The notes: a model not told the origin generated them from the sequence alone. Counted from the stretch's first letter, positions 52,730 to 62,111 are shown. The stretch: 64,000 nt of DNA from Hahella sp018986435 (GCF_050749805.1 NZ_CP192738.1:5456001-5520000); one strand, 5' to 3'. Numbers and translations are program-made.

Positions 52730-54327
52730 TACGGTTTGTCGCGCACGACGGCATGCCGCCTTTCCACATGAACGCCCAGCCGTTTGGCCAGCCTGATAAG
52801 GTTTGCGCGGTCCAGAGACAGAGCGCGGGCGGCGGCGGCCCAATTGCCCTGCTCTTCGGTTAAAGTGCGATGAATCAGTTCGCGTTGAAACCGTTCTGTT
52901 TCTTCTTTCAGGTTAACAGGCTTATACGATGAAGCCAGCTCAGAGGAGACAGTGTGATCTGACTGCGACATAGTTGAGGAGGAAAGCGGAACGGAAAGAT
53001 CACAGTGCTCCGGCAAGATCGTCACAATCCGCTTCCCCGCCTGCTCGCTTCTGGCGCGCAGGGCCGCACGGCTGATGGTGTGCTCCAACTCGCGCACATT
53101 TCCCGGCCAGGAGTAAGCCAGCAACGCCTCATTCACCGCCGGCGCCAGACGAATCTGCTCCATTCCCAGCTTGCGCCGCGTCGCAGCGATAAAATAGCCT
53201 GCCAGCAGCAAGACGTCCTGGTCCCGTTCGCGCAACGGCGGAACCTGAATGGGATAGACGCTCAGACGATGATATAAGTCTGCGCGAAACGTTTCTGCTT
53301 TCACTTCCCGCGCAAGATCCCGATTAGTGGCGGCGATCACCCGCACATTCACTTTCTCCGGTTTATCCCGCCCCACTTTCTGTACTTCTCCGCTTTGCAG
53401 CGCTCGCAGCAGTTTGCTCTGCACCGCCAATGACAACTCGCCGATTTCATCGAGAAACAGGGTGCCTCCATCCGCCAGCATGAACTTGCCCATACGATCG
53501 CTGTTAGCGCCGGTGAAGGCGCCGCGCACATGACCAAACAGCTCGCTTTCCGCCAGGGCGTCCGGCACGGCGGCGCAGTTGACGTATACCAGCGGCTCAT
53601 TGCAGCGGGACGACTGCATATGCAAAGTGCGGGCGACCAGCTCTTTCCCCACGCCAGTTTCCCCGGTCACCAACACATTGAAGTCCGAGGACGCCACTAG
53701 CCGGATTTCCCGCCGCAACTGCGCCATGGCGGCGCTTTCGCCTATCAGCTCGCCGCCGTCACGGCTCAATGCCTCCTGGGTCAGCGCCAATGCTACTTCA
53801 TGGGCGTGACTGGCCTTGTACTCCAGCATGTTCAGCAGTTCGGCGGATCGTAGCGTCGCAGCTGCGAGAGCATTAAGAATGGATAGCGTCTTCTGGGAAA
53901 TATCGTCAAACACGCCGGCGCTCAGGCTGTCCAGCGTCAGCAGGCCGATCAGGCGATGGTCCGAGTACAAGGGAAATCCCATGCAAGCGTGCACCGGCAG
54001 ATCCCCTTGCGTCGCCAGCAGCAAGCCGTCATAGGGGTCCGGCAACTGGCAGTCGGCGGCGAAGCGCACCGGTTGGCGCGACTGGGTCAGACGTTCGAAA
54101 CGCGGGTGTTCATCCGCCTTGAAGCGCCGTCCCAGAATATCCGGAGACAACCCCTGCGCCGCCAATGGAACCAGCACATCCTCGCGCAAAGCGAGCAGCG
54201 CCACCGCATCACAGGGTATGGCGTGGCGCACGGCGCTCAATAAGCGATCAAAGCGGTCTTCATTGGTCAGGCTATTGGCGAGATCAACAGCGATCTCCAC
54301 TAACACGGAGAGAGGCGCATCGGTCAT
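52729..54327 (-). CDS. norR: NorR nitric-oxide-sensing sigma-54 activator
   Basis: A 532-residue NorR. The N-terminal GAF domain (about 1-180) binds the NO-sensing iron. The AAA+ domain has Walker A GETGVGKE, the sigma-54 contact motif GAFTGA (GHVRGAFTGANSDRMGKF), Walker B LFLDEIGEL, and RVIAATNRDL. A Fis-type HTH closes it (NWAAAARALSLDRANLIRLAKRLG). It faces the NO-response genes across a region with two NorR boxes and a -24/-12 promoter. It is expected to activate them when NO is present. Confidence 0.93.
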   Translation of the reverse strand: MTDAPLSVLVEIAVDLANSLTNEDRFDRLLSAVRHAIPCDAVALLALREDVLVPLAAQGLSPDILGRRFKADEHPRFERLTQSRQPVRFAADCQLPDPYDGLLLATQGDLPVHACMGFPLYSDHRLIGLLTLDSLSAGVFDDISQKTLSILNALAAATLRSAELLNMLEYKASHAHEVALALTQEALSRDGGELIGESAAMAQLRREIRLVASSDFNVLVTGETGVGKELVARTLHMQSSRCNEPLVYVNCAAVPDALAESELFGHVRGAFTGANSDRMGKFMLADGGTLFLDEIGELSLAVQSKLLRALQSGEVQKVGRDKPEKVNVRVIAATNRDLAREVKAETFRADLYHRLSVYPIQVPPLRERDQDVLLLAGYFIAATRRKLGMEQIRLAPAVNEALLAYSWPGNVRELEHTISRAALRARSEQAGKRIVTILPEHCDLSVPLSSSTMSQSDHTVSSELASSYKPVNLKEETERFQRELIHRTLTEEQGNWAAAARALSLDRANLIRLAKRLGVHVERRHAVVRDKP

Positions 54328-54346
54328 ATCAAATAAACCCTTATAT

Positions 54347-54357
54347 GTCTTTTAGAC
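54347..54357. promoter_or_regulatory. NorR box 1
   Basis: GTCTTTTAGAC, a GT-N7-AC site as bound by NorR. It is 20 bases before the norR start and about 80 bases upstream of the -24/-12 promoter. A second box follows. Confidence 0.7.
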
Positions 54358-54370
54358 TCGATTTATCAGG

Positions 54371-54381
54371 GTCATTTTAAC
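54371..54381. promoter_or_regulatory. NorR box 2
   Basis: GTCATTTTAAC, a second GT-N7-AC site 24 bases (centre to centre) from box 1. E. coli has three; no third was found here. Confidence 0.7.
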
Positions 54382-54435
54382 CCTCCCGCCGCTTAAATCC
54401 AGCGCTTTTCCCTTTAATTTCAGGGCATTCCAAAC

Positions 54436-54451
54436 TGGCAAAGCAATTGCA
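54436..54451 (+). promoter_or_regulatory. sigma-54 (-24/-12) promoter
   Basis: TGGCAAAGCAATTGCA. The GG and GC are separated by exactly 10 bases, the required sigma-54 spacing. It lies 50 bases before the gene at 54501 and downstream of the NorR boxes, as expected of a NorR target. Confidence 0.85.
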
Positions 54452-54500
54452 AATACAGAATCAACACTTCCGGTTAATACGCATCTTGAGGAGGAATGCT

Positions 54501-54749
54501 ATGAACCAGGCCAACGCAACCCTCGACGGTTTCGCCGCCAGACTGATGAAGATTGGCGACAGAACGCTGGTGACGTCCATTTTCGTTATCGTCGCCACCG
54601 CGCTGATTTGCTACCCCTACGCGGACAACTTCAGCATCGGACAACAAGTCGCCGCCCATATCACCATGGTGGTGTCAGCCGGCGCTCTGAAACTGGGCTA
54701 TGTTTTACGTCTGATCGGCAATCGCCGCATCGCTTTGAATGGAGGCTGA
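54501..54749 (+). CDS. small membrane protein of NO-response operon
   Basis: An 82-residue inner-membrane protein with two helices (LVTSIFVIVATALICYPYA and VAAHITMVVSAGALKLGYVLRLIG). Strong ribosome site GAGGAGGA before ATG 54501. First gene under the NorR-controlled promoter, 10 bases before nnrS. No known named family; partners NnrS in other genomes by recollection. Possible role in NO-induced membrane protection. Confidence 0.7.
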   Translation: MNQANATLDGFAARLMKIGDRTLVTSIFVIVATALICYPYADNFSIGQQVAAHITMVVSAGALKLGYVLRLIGNRRIALNGG

Positions 54750-54759
54750 TTAAAATCTC

Positions 54760-55947
54760 ATGACCTCAATCGTCAGCGACCGCAACCCGCGCACAACCCT
54801 GCCATTACTGGGTTTGGCGTTCCGCCCCTTTTTTCTGTTTGGCGCGCTGTTCTCCGTTGCCGCCATCGCCTACTGGATATTGCTGCTGAATGGCTCAGCG
54901 CCCTGGCTCACCGCCATGTCGCCGGTCGTCTGGCACGGCCATGAAATGCTGTTTGGGTTCGGCGGAGCGATAGTCGTGGGATTTCTGCTTACGGCGGTGC
55001 AGACATGGACCGGCTTGCCCAGCGTGAAAAACAAAGCGCTGGCGACATTGGTTCTGCTCTGGCTGACAGCCCGCGTCGCCTTCTTTCTCGGAGGCGACGC
55101 GCTACGCCTGGCGATTGTCGCGGAGATATTGTGGTGGGCCCTGTCGGCGCTGGCGTTCATCAACTTACTGGTTCGTTCAGGCAATCACCGCAATCTGATC
55201 ATCGCTCCGGTTTTGATATTGATGGCGACACTGGACATCGCTTCCATCGCCGCCAGTGATGCGGGACTGGCTCTGCATCTCCTTAATACCGGCGTCCTGA
55301 TGATGGGTGTCTTGATCACCCTTTTAGGTGGCCGGGTCATTCCATTTTTCACACAACGGGGACTTGGCATTGACGCAATCACAACTCCCGGCTGGCTGGA
55401 AAAAGCCCTGGCGCTGCTGACGCCTCTGACGGCGCTGGCTTTTTTCAACGAACGCTTTCTCCCTTCACTGACGCTAGTCGTAGCGATGTTGTTACTGGCG
55501 ACAGGCGCGCTACAGCTATTGCGGATCGCGCACTGGCGCAGCCTGAAAACATTCGGCGCGCCGCTGCTGTGGTCGCTGCATCTCTCTTATCTGACCCTGG
55601 CTCTCGGGCAGACAGGCATGGGCCTGAGTCTGCTGTCACAAGGCGTGCACTTCGCAGACGCTTTGCATCTGGTGACCGTCGGCGCCATCGGCGGCATGAT
55701 TCTGGCGATGATGTCCCGGGTCTCATTGGGACACACCGGTCGTCCGCTACAGCCCCCCGCACTGATGTCCTGGGCGTTTGCGTTGATCCTGGCGGCGGCT
55801 GTGGTGCGCGCAGGGCTACCGTTGCTTATGTCGGCTCCCGCCGCCTGGCGCATCTCCGCAGCGCTTTGGGCGCTGGCTTATTTGCTGTTCGTCATTCATT
55901 ACGCCGGCATTCTCAATGCGCCGCGCGCAGATGGAAAACCCGGTTGA
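54760..55947 (+). CDS. nnrS: NnrS-family heme-copper membrane protein
   Basis: A 395-residue polytopic membrane protein with about 12 helices. NnrS proteins protect cells from nitric oxide and iron-citrate toxicity. Signature stretches are WHGHEMLFGFGGAIVVGFLLTAVQTWTG and RVIPFFTQRGLG, with His residues that bind heme and copper in the family. Second gene of the NorR-regulated operon. A perfect inverted repeat after it (56010-56043) probably ends it. Confidence 0.92.
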   Translation: MTSIVSDRNPRTTLPLLGLAFRPFFLFGALFSVAAIAYWILLLNGSAPWLTAMSPVVWHGHEMLFGFGGAIVVGFLLTAVQTWTGLPSVKNKALATLVLLWLTARVAFFLGGDALRLAIVAEILWWALSALAFINLLVRSGNHRNLIIAPVLILMATLDIASIAASDAGLALHLLNTGVLMMGVLITLLGGRVIPFFTQRGLGIDAITTPGWLEKALALLTPLTALAFFNERFLPSLTLVVAMLLLATGALQLLRIAHWRSLKTFGAPLLWSLHLSYLTLALGQTGMGLSLLSQGVHFADALHLVTVGAIGGMILAMMSRVSLGHTGRPLQPPALMSWAFALILAAAVVRAGLPLLMSAPAAWRISAALWALAYLLFVIHYAGILNAPRADGKPG

Positions 55948-56009
55948 ACGCCACTGCCCGCCGCCCACTGTGGACAAACATGAAACATATTGATTGACCT
56001 GATTTTCAC

Positions 56010-56043
56010 CTAAGCGCGCAGCGGTTTTCTGTAGCGCGCTTAG
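56010..56043 (+). terminator. hairpin after nnrS
   Basis: CTAAGCGCGC (56010-56019) and GCGCGCTTAG (56034-56043) are perfect arms with a 14-base loop. No T-tract follows. It probably ends the nnrS unit or insulates it from hmp. Confidence 0.5.
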
Positions 56044-56057
56044 TTACACCACTGAAC

Positions 56058-56076
56058 GCGTCATGACTCATGACGC
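56058..56076. promoter_or_regulatory. palindrome in the hmp promoter region
   Basis: GCGTCATGA-C-TCATGACGC, a perfect 9-bp palindrome 46 bases before the hmp start. It does not match NorR or NsrR consensus. A dimeric repressor or activator site is likely. Confidence 0.5.
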
Positions 56077-56121
56077 AACACGACATCCATAACGCTATTT
56101 ACCATCCAAGAAGGAGTTAGA

Positions 56122-57327
56122 GTGTTAGATTCCAACACTATCGCAACCATCAAAGCCACCATCCCGGTATTGGAAAGCGGGGGCGTGGCGATCACTGAGC
56201 ATTTTTACCGCAGATTGTTCAGCCACAATCCCGAGCTGCTGAATATTTTCAACAGCAGCCACCAGCATTCAGGCGGGCAACAGGTCGCCCTGTTCAACGC
56301 CATCGCCGCGTACGCCAAGCACATTGAAACGCCGGAAGCGCTGCAAAGCGCCGTCGAGCGCATTGCTCACAAGCACACGAGCTTCAATATCCAACCCGCG
56401 CAGTACGACATCGTCGGCCATCACCTGCTGGAAACGCTGCAGGAACTGCTTGGCGACGCATTCACCCCTGAAATCAGAGACGCCTGGACCAAGGCCTATC
56501 AGTTTCTCGCCAGCATTTTCATTGCGAAGGAAAGCGAGCTATATCAGACGCGCGCCAGCGCCCAAGGGGGCTGGAAAGGAACTAGGACGTTTATCGTGCA
56601 ATCAAAACAAAAGGAATCCCAGCTGGTGACCAGCTTTGTATTGGCGCCCAAGGACGGAGACCCGGTCATCGACTTTCAACCGGGTCAGTACATCGGCGTC
56701 AAGGTCAAACCCACCGCCGATGGTTATGCGCAGATTCGTCAGTACTCTCTGTCGGCAGCGCCTAACGGCGCCACATACCGCATATCCGTAAAACGGGAGT
56801 TCGGAGAACAGCCCGGCCTGGTGTCCAACTATCTGCATGATCATGTTCAAGAGGGAGACGCGCTGGAACTCATGGCGCCCGCTGGCGACTTTGTTCTGCA
56901 TGAAGAGCGTAGCCGCCCCACCGTCCTGATTTCCGCCGGCGTCGGCCTGACGCCGATGATGTCCATGCTGGAACGTTTGAGCGCGGCAGACGACGATGCG
57001 CCGATTCACTATCTGCACGCCTGCGAAAACGGCGCGCAGCACAGCTTCAAACATCGCCTGGGCGACTTGTTGGGCATGAAGAAAAACCTGTCCGCGCATG
57101 TCTGGTATCGCGCCCCCCGCAGCGAGGATCAACTGGATCACGACTATCAGGCCCAGGGGCTGATGGATATTCCCAGTGTTGCGGCAACACTTCCTTTGGC
57201 GCACGCGCGCTTCTATCTGTGCGGCCCCACGCCATTCATGGCCATGGCGAAAAAGCAGTTACTGTCGTGCGGCGTGGATGCGGAACGCATCCACTATGAG
57301 GTATTTGGTCCGCATAGCGATCTGTAA
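56122..57327 (+). CDS. hmp: Hmp flavohemoglobin, NO dioxygenase
   Basis: A 401-residue flavohemoglobin that oxidises NO to nitrate. The globin domain (1-140) has the distal Tyr-B10 in the ITEHFYRRLF region, the proximal His in RIAHKHTSFNI, and the family Glu. The FAD domain has RQYSLSAAP and the NAD domain GVGLTPMMSML and a closing EVFGP. Start GTG 56122 has AAGGAG 6 bases before. It sits after nnrS but behind its own promoter-palindrome, so regulation may differ. Confidence 0.96.
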   Translation: MLDSNTIATIKATIPVLESGGVAITEHFYRRLFSHNPELLNIFNSSHQHSGGQQVALFNAIAAYAKHIETPEALQSAVERIAHKHTSFNIQPAQYDIVGHHLLETLQELLGDAFTPEIRDAWTKAYQFLASIFIAKESELYQTRASAQGGWKGTRTFIVQSKQKESQLVTSFVLAPKDGDPVIDFQPGQYIGVKVKPTADGYAQIRQYSLSAAPNGATYRISVKREFGEQPGLVSNYLHDHVQEGDALELMAPAGDFVLHEERSRPTVLISAGVGLTPMMSMLERLSAADDDAPIHYLHACENGAQHSFKHRLGDLLGMKKNLSAHVWYRAPRSEDQLDHDYQAQGLMDIPSVAATLPLAHARFYLCGPTPFMAMAKKQLLSCGVDAERIHYEVFGPHSDL

Positions 57328-57368
57328 GCCAGGAATAGGTAAACCAGTAACAGGTAAACAAGCACAGA

Positions 57369-58598
57369 TCACCAGCGGATCAGGACATCATCCATCTGAA
57401 TGTTCAGACGGGTGGGATCAATATTCAGACGGCCAATGGAAAACTCAGGCTGCACCTGATCCACCTGCAAGGCCAGTTTGACATCGCGCAGCTCGGTTCC
57501 CTGGAACCGGGTTGCGTCAAACAACTGCCGTGAACGATAGACCTGGAAAGTATCCCCTGGGCGGATGCCTGCATTGGCGCCCGCCTCAAACATGATCTGA
57601 CGCCCCTCCACTCGCGAGATGCGAGTCATAAACGGCTGGCAGGACACATTCTCTTCAATGTCGCCCGCCATGCTCATGAGCGCCCGTTTCACCGCCCGGC
57701 CATACTCCATTTCGTTAAACCCGGCGGACAGCAACCCATAATGTTCATCCGCCCGCGCCTCCCAATCGGCGCCGGTGCGATAGCGCTTCTGAAACAGAAT
57801 GGCGCCGCTAAAACCATCATGGATAAACATCTCCACATCGAATACCCGGTAGGTATCCTTCAAACCCACGAAGCGCAGCGTATTGTTGAGAACGGAGCGT
57901 TTCAGCCCTTCCGGGTCGCGCAGAGTCATGTTCCTGACTACGCCGGACACCACAAACTGCACGCCAAGATCCCGTGACGCCGACACCGCTTTAGTCAACG
58001 TGCGCTGCTCCGTCTCATGGGTGGGCGCATTAGCGAGTTCATCGTACAGATGCAACTGACTGGCTTCATGTACCGCCAGACGCGGAGAAGACTGCAAAAG
58101 CTGATTGAGGTAACTGGGAATATCTCGCTCTACTCCATATAAGCCGCCGACGGAGGCTTGTCGGGGGTCCTGCAGAGAGAAAGACAACAGCGCCAGCTTG
58201 CGCCGATAGGCATTGACGGAGGAGCCATCGCACAACGGCTGCTCGTACATATCCGCATCCACGGTTAGCACTAATGTGTCGTCTTCCACCTCTTCGCTAA
58301 CCGGAACGACTCGCTTGGCTTTGGCGCGGCTGCTCACGCTCACGCTGGATTGGGTTAAACGCCCCAACTCCATCTGATCCGTGCTGGAGACCTCCGCCCC
58401 AAACATCAGCGCCGCCTGCCGCAAAGCGTCTTCCTGCGCTGTCTTGCGCGCCTGCTGGTAATCGCCCCCGTATATTAACGCCCGCCCCGTGACTCGCACC
58501 CACTCTGCATGCGCCGCTCCAGCGCCCAAAGTGAGCAGCAGCCCGAGCACGCCGGACAATGACAGCATCGACAGTCTTCGGTTGAATAACAGCGTCAT
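57369..58598 (-). CDS. flgT: FlgT flagellar H-ring protein
   Basis: A 409-residue periplasmic FlgT, part of the H-ring that surrounds the LP ring in sheathed or polar flagella of Vibrio type. Leader to AHA-EWV (about 31). Features: VRVTGRALIYGGDYQQARKTAQEDALRQA near the start, TKAVSASRDLGVQFVVSG, and the C-terminal FQVYRSRQL fold. It follows flgP by 16 bases on the same strand. Its presence with flgP implies a polar, probably sodium-type motor; motor genes are elsewhere. Confidence 0.9.
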   Translation of the reverse strand: MTLLFNRRLSMLSLSGVLGLLLTLGAGAAHAEWVRVTGRALIYGGDYQQARKTAQEDALRQAALMFGAEVSSTDQMELGRLTQSSVSVSSRAKAKRVVPVSEEVEDDTLVLTVDADMYEQPLCDGSSVNAYRRKLALLSFSLQDPRQASVGGLYGVERDIPSYLNQLLQSSPRLAVHEASQLHLYDELANAPTHETEQRTLTKAVSASRDLGVQFVVSGVVRNMTLRDPEGLKRSVLNNTLRFVGLKDTYRVFDVEMFIHDGFSGAILFQKRYRTGADWEARADEHYGLLSAGFNEMEYGRAVKRALMSMAGDIEENVSCQPFMTRISRVEGRQIMFEAGANAGIRPGDTFQVYRSRQLFDATRFQGTELRDVKLALQVDQVQPEFSIGRLNIDPTRLNIQMDDVLIRW

Positions 58599-58614
58599 GA
58601 TAGGCCCCCGGGTT

Positions 58615-59193
58615 TCACTTCTTCACATCGCCATCCAGAAAGTACAGACCGGTTCCGGTGCTGCTCCCCGCTGCGCCTGCCGGAGAGTCCATACTGGCAC
58701 GCAAGTCCGGGTCGCTATGGGGCAACGGCATGCGGCATTCTTCGGTGTAGCGGAAGTAGTTGACGTTGGTCAGGCAGCGGCGAAATCTTGCCTCCAGCAC
58801 CACCTCCAGAACCGTCTCAAAACCACCGCCCTGCAATTCCGACACGCTCATCACCCTGGCGCCGCGAATCACGCTGTCCACCATGGTTTTGAAGCCGTCA
58901 TTCTGCATCACCAGCGCTTCCACCGTGGAAGAGCCATAGATCACCGTTCCGTAGATGCGCTCCGCCAGAGCGCGATAGGCGTCCAGCTTCGAAGCGCGCA
59001 TCGCCAGCAGGCGGTGACGCTGGGACGTGGCGTGGCGGGGGTCCTCATAGGTGGCGTACCCTGACACTCTCACCACGATGGGGTCTTTGCCGATGTTATC
59101 GTCAATGGGCTCTTGTTTCTGACCATACAGCCCACAGGCCGACAACAGGCTGGCGAGCGCCGCCAATACAACTGCTTGAATCTGCTTACTCAC
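58615..59193 (-). CDS. flgP: FlgP flagellar lipoprotein (LPP20 type)
   Basis: A 192-residue outer-membrane lipoprotein forming the H-ring base disk with FlgO and FlgT. GTG 59193 (GAGG about 10 bases before) gives a short leader and a lipobox LLSAC with C at about residue 20. The LPP20 core follows: VRVSGYATYEDPRHATSQRHRLLAMRASKLDAYRALAERIYG and VEALVMQNDGFKTMVDSVIRGARV. FlgO is not next to it. Upstream is a one-mismatch sigma-54-type promoter. Confidence 0.9.
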   Translation of the reverse strand: MSKQIQAVVLAALASLLSACGLYGQKQEPIDDNIGKDPIVVRVSGYATYEDPRHATSQRHRLLAMRASKLDAYRALAERIYGTVIYGSSTVEALVMQNDGFKTMVDSVIRGARVMSVSELQGGGFETVLEVVLEARFRRCLTNVNYFRYTEECRMPLPHSDPDLRASMDSPAGAAGSSTGTGLYFLDGDVKK

Positions 59194-59265
59194 GCTGGAA
59201 GCCCTCAGTACCAATACAATTCCTGCGGCGACGTCCGATGACGCCCGCGTTGTATAGAGTCTTAT

Positions 59266-59282
59266 AGAAAAGTTCGTGCCAA
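59266..59282 (-). promoter_or_regulatory. candidate sigma-54 promoter for flgP
   Basis: On the minus strand TTGGCACGAACTTTTCT, matching TTGGCACG-N4-TTGCT with one base changed in the -12 (TTTC for TTGC). It is about 75 bases before the flgP start. Vibrio flgOP promoters are sigma-54 dependent. Confidence 0.45.
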
Positions 59283-59484
59283 GACGGTCTGGGGAGAGGA
59301 GAAAGAAATAAAATTGCATTAACAATCAAACTATTAGGCAAGCTCATGGTGACTTCTTCTGCATCACTGGGTGATCTCATGCACTCTTATAGCGGAACGA
59401 TCTTGCCTCACCGGTCTGACGACCTTGTGACCCCTGGTCATTCCAAGTAACCTACCCTTTCAACCATTACCTATTCGAGACCCT

Positions 59485-60753
59485 ATGCAACGATATTTAG
59501 TGGGCGGAGCCGTACGTGACGCCTTACTCGGCCTGCCTGTCAAAGACCGCGACTGGGTCATGGTCGGCTCTACTCCTGAGCAGATGCTGGAACAGGGGTA
59601 TCAGCAGGTCGGCGCGGACTTTCCTGTGTTTCTACACCCCGACAGCAAAGAAGAACACGCCCTCGCCCGCACGGAGCGTAAAAGCGGCAAAGGCTACACA
59701 GGCTTTATCTGCGACTTTTCCCCGGATATTTCTCTGGAAGAAGATCTGTTGCGTCGCGATCTGACGATCAACGCCATAGCGATGGACGACGACGGCAATC
59801 TGGTGGACCCCTTCAACGGACGCCAGGATCTTGAAGCGCGCATTCTGCGCCACGTTTCTCCCGCCTTTACCGAAGACCCACTGCGCGTGTTGCGGGTCGC
59901 CCGTTTCGCCTCCCGTTACGCCGATCTCGGCTTCACTGTCGCCCCGGAAACCCTGCAACTCATGCAGGACATTCAGGCGTCAGGAGAACTGAAAGCGCTG
60001 ACTGCGGAGCGTGTATGGCAGGAAACCGTGCGCGCCCTGGGACAAAAGCAGCCCCGGGTTTACTTTCAGGTGCTGAAAGACGCCCACGCGTTGCAGGATA
60101 TTTTCCCAGAATTAAATGCCTTGTTCGGCGTGCCGCAAGCCCCTCAATACCACCCGGAAGTGGACACCGGTCTGCACAGCCTGATGGCGTTGGAGCAAGC
60201 CTGCCTGTTAAGCGAACGCGAAGAAGTGCGTTTCGCGGCCTTGATACATGATCTCGGCAAAGGCGTCACGCCACAGGAAGCATGGCCCAAACATCACAAC
60301 CATGAAGCGGCCGGGGTCAATTTGATCAAGGCGCTGACGGAGCGGGTCAAAGCGCCCAAGCTGTTCAAAGAACTGGCGCTGATGGCCTGCCAGTACCACA
60401 CCCATTGCCATCGCGCTCTGGAGTTACGCGCCAACACCCTGGTGAAGCTGCTGCAATCCTGCGACGCCTGGCGCCGGCCGGATCGTTTCGAACTTTTCTT
60501 GCTCGCCTGCGAGGCGGACGCCCGCGGCCGTACAGGATGGGAGCAAAAGCCTTATCCTCAGGCGGACTATCTGCGCGGCGTCCTGGAGGCGTGTCAGCAG
60601 ATCCAGCCGCAGGAGCTGGTGGCCCAGGGTTATACCGGCGCCAGGCTGGGAGAGGAAATTCAGCGCCGCCGCATCAGCGCGGTTAAACGCTTCAAGCGCG
60701 ACTATGCGCCAGAGACCTACGAGGATGACGACGAAGACGACAGCTTGACCTGA
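59485..60753 (+). CDS. cca: multifunctional CCA tRNA nucleotidyltransferase
   Basis: A 422-residue class II CCA-adding enzyme with a C-terminal HD domain. The head has YLVGGAVRDALLGLPVKDRDWV with the GGxxR motif and the nucleotidyltransferase DxD region, then RRDLTINAIAMD and the neck EDPLRVLRVARFASRYADLGF. The HD phosphohydrolase is FAALIHDLGKG. Repairs and completes tRNA 3' ends. Long acidic tail (EDDDEDDS). Single gene after the flagellar pair, read the other way. Confidence 0.95.
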   Translation: MQRYLVGGAVRDALLGLPVKDRDWVMVGSTPEQMLEQGYQQVGADFPVFLHPDSKEEHALARTERKSGKGYTGFICDFSPDISLEEDLLRRDLTINAIAMDDDGNLVDPFNGRQDLEARILRHVSPAFTEDPLRVLRVARFASRYADLGFTVAPETLQLMQDIQASGELKALTAERVWQETVRALGQKQPRVYFQVLKDAHALQDIFPELNALFGVPQAPQYHPEVDTGLHSLMALEQACLLSEREEVRFAALIHDLGKGVTPQEAWPKHHNHEAAGVNLIKALTERVKAPKLFKELALMACQYHTHCHRALELRANTLVKLLQSCDAWRRPDRFELFLLACEADARGRTGWEQKPYPQADYLRGVLEACQQIQPQELVAQGYTGARLGEEIQRRRISAVKRFKRDYAPETYEDDDEDDSLT

Positions 60754-60909
60754 CTCAAGCCGGCGGACGATTGCATGCATCTTCGACCAAAGCGTTATTA
60801 TAAAAAACAACATCAATAAGTATGCTCATCCTCCAGGCCCGGAAACGTCAACGCCTTGAGGATGACAAAGCATCAGTTCACACACTGACGGATTGAAAGG
60901 AGATTTCAT

Positions 60910-62088
60910 ATGAAGAAGGTCGTCATTGTCGCCGCCACCCGCACCCCAGTGGGCGCATTCGGCGGTTCTCTCGCCACGCTCAGCGCCGACCAACTGGGAT
61001 CGGCGGTGATTAAAAAGTTACTGGAGCAAACCGGCGTCGATCCCGCTATAGTCGATGAAGTGCTGCTCGGTCAGGTGCTTACCGCAGGCTGCGGTCAAAA
61101 CCCCGCGCGTCAGGCTTCCATTAATGCCGGCCTGCCCAATTCCACCCCCGCCATGACGATCAATAAGGTCTGCGGCTCAGGTTTGAAAGCCATACATTTG
61201 GCGGCGCAATCTATCATGCTCGGCGACGCCGATATCGTGATCGCCGGCGGACAGGAAAATATGAGTCAGGCGCCGCATGTGCTGCCAAAATCCCGCGACG
61301 GCCAGCGCATGGGTAACTGGACGCTGGAAGACTCCATGATCAAAGACGGTCTGTGGGACGCCTTCAACGACTACCACATGGGCGTCACCGCAGAAAACAT
61401 CGTTGAGAAATACGGCATCACCCGCGAAGAGCAAGACGCCTTCGCCGCGCAGTCGCAGCAGAAAGCGGAAGCTGCGCAGAAAACAGATCGCTTCAAAGAG
61501 GAAATCTGCGCCATCAGCGTACCGCAACGCAAAGGCGACCCTATCGTCGTCGACAAGGATGAAAATCCAAGACATGGAACCACCGCAGAGTCACTGGGCA
61601 AACTCAGAGCCGCCTTCAAAAAAGACGGAAGCGTTACGGCAGGCAACGCCTCTTCCCTGAACGACGGCGCCGCGGCCGTCATGCTGTGCAGTGAAGAAAA
61701 AGCCAAAGAGCTTGGCCTGACGCCCATCGCCACTATCGCCGCATACGCTAACGCGGGGGTTGATCCCAGCATCATGGGCGTCGGCCCGGTCACCGCCACC
61801 CGTCGCTGCTTGAATAAAGCCGGCTGGAGTGTGGACGACCTGGATCTGGTCGAAGCCAACGAAGCCTTCGCCGCCCAGGCCATTGCAGTGAATCGCGATA
61901 TGGAATGGGACACCGCCAAGGTGAACGTTAACGGCGGAGCCATCGCCCTGGGCCATCCCATTGGCGCATCCGGCTGCCGCATTCTAGTCACCCTGCTGCA
62001 TGAAATGATCAAACGTGACGCCAAGAAAGGCCTGGCGACGCTTTGTATCGGCGGCGGCATGGGCGTAGCGCTGGCGGTAGAGAGATAA
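60910..62088 (+). CDS. atoB: acetyl-CoA C-acetyltransferase (thiolase)
   Basis: A 392-residue biosynthetic or degradative thiolase joining or splitting acetoacetyl-CoA. The nucleophile Cys is in NKVCGSGLKAIHLAAQ (about residue 89), with GHPIGASGCRI and CIGGGMG at the C-terminus. AAAGGAG is 8 bases before ATG 60910. No phaB or phaC is adjacent, so the name atoB/phaA is not decided. Single gene, ended by a hairpin at 62112-62138. Confidence 0.92.
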   Translation: MKKVVIVAATRTPVGAFGGSLATLSADQLGSAVIKKLLEQTGVDPAIVDEVLLGQVLTAGCGQNPARQASINAGLPNSTPAMTINKVCGSGLKAIHLAAQSIMLGDADIVIAGGQENMSQAPHVLPKSRDGQRMGNWTLEDSMIKDGLWDAFNDYHMGVTAENIVEKYGITREEQDAFAAQSQQKAEAAQKTDRFKEEICAISVPQRKGDPIVVDKDENPRHGTTAESLGKLRAAFKKDGSVTAGNASSLNDGAAAVMLCSEEKAKELGLTPIATIAAYANAGVDPSIMGVGPVTATRRCLNKAGWSVDDLDLVEANEAFAAQAIAVNRDMEWDTAKVNVNGGAIALGHPIGASGCRILVTLLHEMIKRDAKKGLATLCIGGGMGVALAVER

Positions 62089-62111
62089 TCATCCCATCTC
62101 GCACTCACTAT

